A stretch of 40,266 nucleotides of DNA, taken from Nostoc calcicola FACHB-3891 (GTDB lineage: Bacteria > Cyanobacteriota > Cyanobacteriia > Cyanobacteriales > Nostocaceae). The stretch lies in assembly GCF_014697355.1 (NCBI RefSeq), contig NZ_JACJRQ010000062.1, forward strand, positions 1 through 40,266, read 5' to 3'. Shown here piece after piece: positions 26,346 to 33,630 of the stretch (positions are counted from its first letter, which is position 1; each line of letters opens with the position of its first letter). The notes below the pieces were generated by a model. The model was not told where the DNA came from and searched no databases. It saw nothing but the letters and a program-made list of their open reading frames with translations. Position numbers and translations under genes: made by a program.

Positions 26346-27923
26346 TTGGTGCAGCAAGTGCGATCGCGCATTCACGACAGCATTCAAAGTTTGCACGGTG
26401 TTATGCCGTTATGGGGAATAGACCATTGGGTTCCTTTGGGGGATTTGTTTGTAGATGTAAATATCCTGGAATCACTTAGCAGCACCCGCAGGTCGGAACT
26501 GGATGATTTGTGGCAGGATTTTACAACGGGTAATTCCAGCTACCGCAGTTTAGATCGGATTGGTTTGGGTAAGGAACAGCAGCGCGTGTCGGGGTTGGCT
26601 ATCCTGGAGCGCAATACTAACCTGATGGTGGTGGGTAAACCTGGTTCGGGGAAGACGACATATCTGCAAAAAATCGTAACCGAGTGCAATGATGGAAAAT
26701 TGCAAGCACAACGAATTCCGGTGTTGATTAAGCTGCGCGAGTTTGTGGACGATGGATGCAAGTACGCTTATAACTTGGAGCAGTTTTTGGGACAGCTTTG
26801 GCGGTTGAGTAATGCAGAGATAGAATTAGTACTAAATCAGGGACGAGTATTGGTGTTGCTGGATGGGTTGGATGAGGTGGCGGGGGAAGCAGGAAAGCAA
26901 ATCGCCAAGGAAATCAAGCGGTTTGCGCGTGCTTATCCGCAGGTGCAGGTGGTGGTAACTTGTCGGACGCAAAGCCAGGAATCGCGGTTTGAGCGGTTTG
27001 ATTATGTGGAGATGGCTGATTTTAATGAGGAGCAGGTGAGAGTGTTTACAGCGCACTGGTTTAGGACAGTGTGTGCGGATATAGGCGCAGGGGAGAAGCA
27101 AGCGCGGGAATTTTTAGAACAGTTGTTTCGAGAGAAAAACAAGGCGATTCGGGAACTAGCGATTACGCCGATTTTGCTGAGTTTGACTTGTGCGGTGTTC
27201 CACCAAACGGGGAAATTTTACTCAAAGCGTTCCAAGTTATATGAGGAGGGGTTGGAGTTATTGTTGGTGCAATGGGATAAATCGCGCTCAGTTGAGCGGG
27301 ATGAGATTTATCGGGATTTGTCGGTGGAGCGAAAGTTAGAGCTATTGAGCTATGTTGCGGTGAAAAAGTTCGAGCAAGAACAGTATGTGTTGTTAGAGCA
27401 GGAGGAGTTAGAGGGGTATATTGGGGAGTTTTTGGGGATTGAGCGGCGGGATAGTCGAGGGGTTTTGAGGGCGATCGCATCTCAGCATGGGTTATTGATT
27501 GAGAGGGCGCATAAGATTTGGTCTTTTTCGCATTTGACGTTTCAAGAGTATTTAGTGGCAAAGTGGTTTTATTCTCTAGAGGATTGGGAAGAGTTAGTTA
27601 GTCATATAACTGATAAACACTGGAGAGAAGTTTTTTTTCTTTTGTCTGGAATCACAAAAAATGCTGATACATTATTGCTGAGAATGAAGCAGCAGGTAGA
27701 TTTAATTATGGCTTCAGATTCAAAGTTACAAAAATTACTAGAATGGATTCATGATAAATCAATCTCAATTAATCAACGTGCAAAATTTAATCCATATGCA
27801 AAATTTTCAGAAATAATTGTTGGAGATGGTAAGTATATTAAGGGCTATTATTTTTTAGATAATTTAAATGTTTATAATCTTACTGCTACTCGTGCATTCT
27901 ATATTGCAATACGGTTCAGTTAA
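26346..27923 (+). pseudogene. NACHT domain, middle part of broken adaptor-CHAT-NACHT gene
   Basis: The frame is open from just after the A9 run; the first start-like codon is the TTG at 26346, with no Shine-Dalgarno. It encodes the same linker and NACHT module as the protein at 5577-8042 (VQQVRSRIHDS, MPLWGIDHWVPLGD), with Walker A GKPGSGKTT near residue 97, Walker B VLVLLDGLDEV, VVTCRTQS and FSHLTFQEYLVAK. It ends artificially: after RAFYIAI the frame runs into the left inverted repeat of an IS element and stops at 27923. Removing the IS and one target copy restores the frame into 29405-30108. As it stands, the NTPase lacks its C-terminal region. Confidence 0.88.
27897..27906 (+). repeat. 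Target-site duplication, left copy
   Basis: TTCTATATTG directly precedes the left inverted repeat of the insertion sequence, and the same ten bases directly follow its right inverted repeat. Confidence 0.93.
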
Positions 27924-29394
27924 GGCTGAAAATCATGTAAATTAAGCATTGTTCCCAAAGCTTAAAATTGAGTGTGGTGCATCTTAAGGATTTCTCGTTG
28001 GTGTGTCCTGATATACAAAGTGCTGACCTACTTAAAGCAATCGAGACGGCGATTCCAGCTTTTGTCATTGAACAGGCGATCGCTAATACCCAAACTCAAG
28101 AGGAGCGGAAGCGATCGCTACCAGCGCAATTAGTGGTAAGTCTGGTAATAGCAATGAGTTTTTGGTCTAAAGACTCAATGCGGGATGTGCTAAAAAACCT
28201 AATAGATGGGATGTCAGAGGCGTGGGTAAAAGTTGGTAAATACTGGCGTGTGCCGTGTAAATCAGCTATTACACAAGCTCGGCAGCGATTAGGGGCAAGA
28301 GTGATGAGCGATTTATTTCATCAGTTGGTAAGACCAATGGCCACAACTGAAACCATGTTCGCGTTTTTAAATGGGCTACGAATTGTAGTCATTGATGGTA
28401 CTTGTTTTGATGTCCCAGACAGTGATGAAAATGCCAGAGTTTTTGGTCGTCCTGGTAGTCGTCCTGGGACAAAAGCCGCGTTCCCTAAAGTTAGACTAGT
28501 AATATTAGTAGAAGCAGGAACACATATAATATTTGATGCACTGATGTGTCCGTATCGCACTGGAGAGCGAGTACGAGCATTAAGATTATTACGTTCGGTC
28601 ACACCAGGAATGTTGTTGATGTGGGATAGAGGATTACATTCCTACGCAATGGTACAAGCAACAGTAACCAAGGGATGCGATTATTTAGGCAGAATACCAG
28701 CCAATGTCAAATTCCTTGCTGAAAAAACCTTAGAAGACGGCTCTTATTTGTCATCGATTTATCCATCGGGAAAGCTACGAAAAAAAGGTAGTCAGCCAAT
28801 ACTTGTACGTATCATTGAGTATACAATTGAGCATCCTGACAATCCTACTGAACAACTGACATATCGCTTGATTACTAGTTTATTAGACATTGAGAAATTT
28901 CCTGCCGAGTTGTTGGCGAGGGAATACCATCAGCGATGGGAAGTAGAAAACACCATTGATGAGTTGAAAATACATCTTCTGGAGCGAAAAACTCATGTCC
29001 GTTCCCAAAAACCACGAGAGGTTGTGCAAGAGGTATATGCTTGGTTGCTGGGACATTGGACAGTACGAGTATTAATGTTTCAAGCTGCAACCAGTGCTGG
29101 AGTTGCTCCATTACGTCTTAGTTTTACAGGAACTTTACGAGTTATCCGTCGTGCTGTACCTAAGTTTCAACGTCTTAACTCTCAAGATTTGCCCCTTTTT
29201 TCGAGTGGTTGACCATAGAGATTCTGGATACATTGTTACCTGAGCGGGTTCATCGGTGTAACCCCAGGGTTGTGAAAAAACCCGTATCAAAGTTTCGCTC
29301 CAAAAAACCAAGCCACAGAGGTACTGGACAGCGAGTTGAGGCTCCCAATTTCCATATCATCAATAATGCTTTCAGCTTTAACTGAACCGTATTG
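27907..29394 (+). mobile_element. IS4-family insertion sequence, 1488 bp
   Basis: The ends are 25-bp inverted repeats (27907-27931 and 29370-29394), matching at 24 of 25 positions and starting CAATACGGTTCAGTTAA. A perfect 10-bp direct duplication flanks them. The element carries one transposase gene. The ~180 bp between that gene and the right end contain a short hairpin (GGGTT/AACCC near 29246-29264) and no further gene. Because the duplication is perfect and the interrupted NACHT frame is otherwise open, the insertion looks recent. Confidence 0.95.
27968..29212 (+). CDS. IS4-family transposase
   Basis: A 414-residue DDE transposase. The first Asp is in IVVIDGTCFD, the second in MLLMWDRGLHS, and the YREK signature is complete in YHQRWEVENTIDELK (Tyr, Arg, Glu, Lys at the expected spacing). 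An N-terminal IS4-type domain (ETAIPAFVIEQAI, LPAQLVVSLVIAMSFW) precedes. The listed start is a TTG; GTG codons at 27973 and 27976 are equally plausible. The gene appears intact, so the element may still be mobile. Confidence 0.94.
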   Translation: MSVVHLKDFSLVCPDIQSADLLKAIETAIPAFVIEQAIANTQTQEERKRSLPAQLVVSLVIAMSFWSKDSMRDVLKNLIDGMSEAWVKVGKYWRVPCKSAITQARQRLGARVMSDLFHQLVRPMATTETMFAFLNGLRIVVIDGTCFDVPDSDENARVFGRPGSRPGTKAAFPKVRLVILVEAGTHIIFDALMCPYRTGERVRALRLLRSVTPGMLLMWDRGLHSYAMVQATVTKGCDYLGRIPANVKFLAEKTLEDGSYLSSIYPSGKLRKKGSQPILVRIIEYTIEHPDNPTEQLTYRLITSLLDIEKFPAELLAREYHQRWEVENTIDELKIHLLERKTHVRSQKPREVVQEVYAWLLGHWTVRVLMFQAATSAGVAPLRLSFTGTLRVIRRAVPKFQRLNSQDLPLFSSG

Positions 29395-29404
29395 TTCTAT
29401 ATTG
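29395..29404 (+). repeat. Target-site duplication, right copy
   Basis: TTCTATATTG, identical to 27897-27906. It is in the reading frame of the interrupted gene as Phe-Tyr-Ile. Confidence 0.93.
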
Positions 29405-30108
29405 ATATTTCTATAGCTTTTTATATTGATAATGATATTAATTGTCAATGTATTCGTGTGCGATCGCTGGCTCGCGCTCTGGACATAAATTTTAATTATG
29501 ACTTAGATAATTGTTTTAACTTAAATGTCACTGTTGACCGCGAACTTATCCGGACTCTAAAGCGTTTACTTCTCGAACCATTTTACTTAAAAAATGATTG
29601 GTTAATAGAACAGCATCTTCACACTTTTCACGATCTCCAGCCAGAATTAGAAAGATTTTTTACAAATTTTCAGTCGCAACTTTCTAGTTTGGGGAATCAA
29701 GAGATGAGAGAAAAATGGGTTGAAAAATACAGTAAATACTGGATTGAACAATTAAAAAATCTCATCATAAAATATCGTAATATTGGATATGATTGGCAAT
29801 TCAACGATAAACAGAAGCAGTTGATTAAAAAGTATTACTACTCTAACAAATTATTAATAGACTGTTTGGGTAGACCAGAATTATCTACATTAGATAAAAT
29901 TTTGCCTATATCCGATAACTTTGAAAAAATATTAAGTGCAACTTCAGCAAGTTTTATCAATTACGATCAAATAAAATTGAAATACCTTGAGTTTAGACAA
30001 GATAGTGGTTCTATAGTAAGCGATAATGTGAAAAAAGAAATTGAAGAAACCTTGTTGTTACCACTTACTGAAATTGAAAACTGTAAATGTAGTTTTAATC
30101 GAAGATAA
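29395..30108 (+). pseudogene. C-terminal part of IS-interrupted adaptor-CHAT-NACHT gene
   Basis: The frame resumes FYIDISIAFYIDN directly at the right target duplication and runs about 237 codons to a TAA at 30108. The first residues repeat those just before the insertion (FYI). The tail is the same helical block as the end of the protein at 5577: a KYRNIGYDWQFNDKQK segment, KKYYYSNKLLIDCL, and EETLLLPLTEIE. It has no plausible independent start, so it is a detached 3' fragment. Joined back, the ancestral protein would be adaptor-CHAT-NACHT-helical tail. Confidence 0.88.
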
Positions 30109-30126
30109 ATCTAGAATTGGCATTAA

Positions 30127-33100
30127 TCAACTTTTCCATACTTCATAAAAGCTCTGATAATTCAAGCTTTGGGCACAGAACCACAAAATGTGATAACAAG
30201 CTTCCCAGCGTCCATTATCTGTTTCTCGAAGCTGATTATTAGTTAAGAGAGGTTTTAATTTTGAAACGACTTCTCTCATTTGTGTAATATTTTTAGCTAT
30301 ACTTAAATAATCAATTAACCATTTTACTTCATCTGCTTGAGCAATAAAGCTAGAACCAAAAAATGATTCTTTTTTAAGAGATCGAAGTTCCATAGTCTTT
30401 TGTCTATCAGAAATTTTATTAATTAAAATTTCTAGAGCTTCTGATTTGCCAGGTATAATTTTTCCCAACTCTACAGCTGCTATGCAATGCTCCCAAGAAG
30501 ATTGTTTATTATTATGAATTTGATATTGCAACGTTTCAATTGCATCTCTATTCTTTGGATCGATTTTAGCTAAATTTGACGCGACAAAATAACGAGTGTT
30601 TTCAGATATATTGCTGTAGATAAGTTTTGTTAATACTTTTTTTGCTTTAGTACAACCTGTTGTTATTTCTCCTAAGCAATTAACCGCATCAATAACTATA
30701 TATGAATAATTACTTGACTGTAAAATAGTAATCAAAGTATCAATGATTTGGTCTTTTATTTTTGGCTTAAAAACTCCAATTTTACTTAAACTTTTGCTTG
30801 CACATCTAAAAATATGATAATCTTTATCAGCATTCAAGAAGTTAATTAAGGCACAAATAGCTTCTGGATGACCATTTGCAATTTCGCCCAAACTTTCAGC
30901 CGCGATACTACACAATTTCCAATCCTGAGATGTTTGCAATATCTTTATTAAAGTATTAGTTACTATTAAGTTTCCATTGCTGATTTTTCCCAAGCTTTCA
31001 ATTGCCTTGGAACGGATATAGCTACTTTTACACTGATTTATTAGTTCCAACAATATATTTATAACTTCAAGGTTCCCTGCACCAATATCCCCTAAAATCT
31101 CGATAACAAGTCCGCAGATTTTTTCTTCTTCGGTTAGCTTTGAAAAATTAATAGCGTTAATCGCTAAATCATAGTTTTTCGTTTGCGGATGGTCACTTTG
31201 CTTATCTATAATAGAGTACCTTTTAATCAATTTTAAAAAAGCATCAATAAGCTCGGGATAATTAAAACTAATTTCGCTCAAACTTTTAGCTGCCGATTCA
31301 GCAATATAAAATTCTCGACTATCTTCAAGTGAATTCACTAAAATATTAATTGCTTCTTGATGGCTCGGAATGATTTTTGTCAAAGCACCAGCTGTTTGGA
31401 TGATAGTCCGTCTATCCTGGCTATTACTTAGCAAATCGCAGAGAACTTGAATTGCTATTGGGTATCCCGAACCTATCTCCCCCAAAAATTGAATAGCTCT
31501 ATAACGAGCATATAATTCATTAGGAGAATATTGTATAAAATCAATAATTTGAGTAATTACTAAACTACGATTGGTTTTTAGTAAAGCTTTTTTGGCTTCT
31601 TCTCTAAGTGGACTAAGGGCTTCTAACCATTGCTGCTTTTGAAAATCAAAATATCCAAAAACCCACAAAATCAGTTGTTCTACAATTTTTAGTTCGTAAG
31701 CAGAACCTTTCAACTCGGCTATTCCTTCTGCTGCAATAAACACAGCTTGTTCCCAGTAAAAATCATTACATCTATCTTCAAATTTCACTAAACCATCAAT
31801 ACACCTTTCCTTTTCTTCCTTAAGAATGTGTTTTTGCCCCAGCCATAACAAAAATACTTCCTTCCAGCGTACTTCAAAAATTCGATAACTCGCATCTGAA
31901 TGACTGGGATTATCTGGAATATTATTCAAAAAATAATGCCAATCATTGATCGCCAACGCTGCAAAATATTCCTGAAAAGTGGGATGGAAAAACGCATACA
32001 CCCCCTTCCTGAGATTCTCCCCATCTACCCCTACCTTATTCAACCATCCCAACCGCAACGCCAACCCAAACAAGGAGTCTGCATCATCCGGCTCACCCAA
32101 ATACTCGCACACAAACTCCTGTCGCAACCGAAACCGCGTTGCTTCCTTATCAATGGCCTCCCGCGCCAATTCTCGCAAAGCTGCATTCAACCGCCTGCGC
32201 TGCTCCCCTGTCGTCGCAAACTGCCCCTTCTTCCACTCATAAAAATCCGCCACAAACTGCTCGTACAACCCCGCTTTCGTCTCTGGTAATTTCCCCTCGC
32301 CCAAATACCAGTTGAAACACAGCAGCGTCAGCCTTAATGGGTTTTTCACCAAATCTCGAATTCGCTCCTTCCCCGATTCCCTCAACGCCGCACACAAGCG
32401 TTGCCCTGTCTGCGTTTCTGCTGATGGTAGGAAGTTAAACCAATTGCCAATAAACTGCTCCACCTGCTGGGGATAGGAAAATTCCAGCGTGCGATAGTTA
32501 TCAAAGGAATCCAGGGCGTTACTACCACCGTCCCAAAGATTTAACCGACAAGAAAGCACAATCCGCGCCTGTTGTAGTAAAGTTCCCATACGAATTTGCC
32601 GCTCAATCTCTCCTAACGGGTTGCCCACCGTCGCCTGCATTTCATCAACCCCATCCAGCAACAGCCACACCAACCCCTGGTTAAACTGAGCCACAAAATC
32701 ATCTTTAACCTGGGTAGATGCTTCGGCTTGTCCGACTTTTCGGGCTACTGCTTGCAACCATACCTCTAACAAATATGATTCCAGTTCACCCCCCTGCAAA
32801 TCAGCCAGAGACACCCAAATCACAACCGACTGCGCCATCTCCCCTGATACCCATTGGGCTATCTGCTGCAACAACGTCGTTTTCCCCGCTCCTGGTTCTC
32901 CAATTATTGCAATCCGTCTTCCCTGACTTTTGGGACTTTGCCTCTGCCTCAGTACCTGCTCTAAAAACTGCTGATGCTCAAACGTCTGGGTAATTTCCGT
33001 TTCGCGGTAAAGTTCCGAACCCTGCTCTGGTGACACATCCTCGCTTCGCCGACTCTGCTTTTTACGCTCCACCAGTCCCAATGGCACATACACCTGCTCT

Positions 33101-33453
33101 GTCCGATAGGTAATTCCCTCGCCTGATGTGAGCGGATTTGTGGTGAGTCGCTGCTGCTCGGACAGCATAGCTTGACTGATATTGTGCCAGTCGATTTCTA
33201 ATTGTCGCGTGTTATGGGACAATACCTCCAGGAATATGCTGCGAATAGTCTGTGCGTCGGCTCCTTGATAAACCTTACCGCCAATATGAATATCCTTTCC
33301 CTCGCCAATATTGACGTTGTACTTACCCAACTGCACAACATTTTGACTACCACTTGCTTTGAGGTATTGACGTAATATTGCAACATCTTTCTCATCTTGA
33401 CTGCCGTTGAGAATGCGATCAAGTATTGTCAGTAATTCCAGCGAGTCAGTCAT
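30127..33453 (-). CDS. Adaptor-NACHT-HEAT repeat STAND NTPase
   Basis: A 1108-residue paralogue of the protein at 1573-5046. The adaptor (1-80) has GKYNVNIGEGKDIHIGGKVY, with Gly in place of the usual Asp of IHIGD. NACHT: Walker A GEPGAGKTT at 185-193, Walker B VWLLLDGVDEM, VLSCRLNLWD, and FFHPTFQEYFAAL near 492. From ~510 onwards regular HEAT-type repeats are clear, each about 35-40 residues with a pattern like AIQVLCDLLSNSQDRRTIIQ or ESLGKISNGNLIVTNTLIKI. The NACHT part (about 31950-33450) is visibly GC-richer than the HEAT part. It stops 19 bp from the convergent C-terminal fragment of the CHAT-NACHT gene and is divergent from the NB-ARC-TPR gene. Confidence 0.93.
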   Translation of the reverse strand: MTDSLELLTILDRILNGSQDEKDVAILRQYLKASGSQNVVQLGKYNVNIGEGKDIHIGGKVYQGADAQTIRSIFLEVLSHNTRQLEIDWHNISQAMLSEQQRLTTNPLTSGEGITYRTEQVYVPLGLVERKKQSRRSEDVSPEQGSELYRETEITQTFEHQQFLEQVLRQRQSPKSQGRRIAIIGEPGAGKTTLLQQIAQWVSGEMAQSVVIWVSLADLQGGELESYLLEVWLQAVARKVGQAEASTQVKDDFVAQFNQGLVWLLLDGVDEMQATVGNPLGEIERQIRMGTLLQQARIVLSCRLNLWDGGSNALDSFDNYRTLEFSYPQQVEQFIGNWFNFLPSAETQTGQRLCAALRESGKERIRDLVKNPLRLTLLCFNWYLGEGKLPETKAGLYEQFVADFYEWKKGQFATTGEQRRRLNAALRELAREAIDKEATRFRLRQEFVCEYLGEPDDADSLFGLALRLGWLNKVGVDGENLRKGVYAFFHPTFQEYFAALAINDWHYFLNNIPDNPSHSDASYRIFEVRWKEVFLLWLGQKHILKEEKERCIDGLVKFEDRCNDFYWEQAVFIAAEGIAELKGSAYELKIVEQLILWVFGYFDFQKQQWLEALSPLREEAKKALLKTNRSLVITQIIDFIQYSPNELYARYRAIQFLGEIGSGYPIAIQVLCDLLSNSQDRRTIIQTAGALTKIIPSHQEAINILVNSLEDSREFYIAESAAKSLSEISFNYPELIDAFLKLIKRYSIIDKQSDHPQTKNYDLAINAINFSKLTEEEKICGLVIEILGDIGAGNLEVINILLELINQCKSSYIRSKAIESLGKISNGNLIVTNTLIKILQTSQDWKLCSIAAESLGEIANGHPEAICALINFLNADKDYHIFRCASKSLSKIGVFKPKIKDQIIDTLITILQSSNYSYIVIDAVNCLGEITTGCTKAKKVLTKLIYSNISENTRYFVASNLAKIDPKNRDAIETLQYQIHNNKQSSWEHCIAAVELGKIIPGKSEALEILINKISDRQKTMELRSLKKESFFGSSFIAQADEVKWLIDYLSIAKNITQMREVVSKLKPLLTNNQLRETDNGRWEACYHILWFCAQSLNYQSFYEVWKS

Positions 33454-33630
33454 CGCTCGCGCTTCCCTGCATAGTTGAAGTTGTCCTGTTTCTCTACCGT
33501 TAAAATATACAGAAATTATAATGAATTCTCTTAAAATGACCTAATATTATATCAGTTATAGTTTTTCTGGAATCAATAATCATTTAATTGAAGATACTTA
33601 ACTATACTGATATATTTAGGAGCAGTCTTA

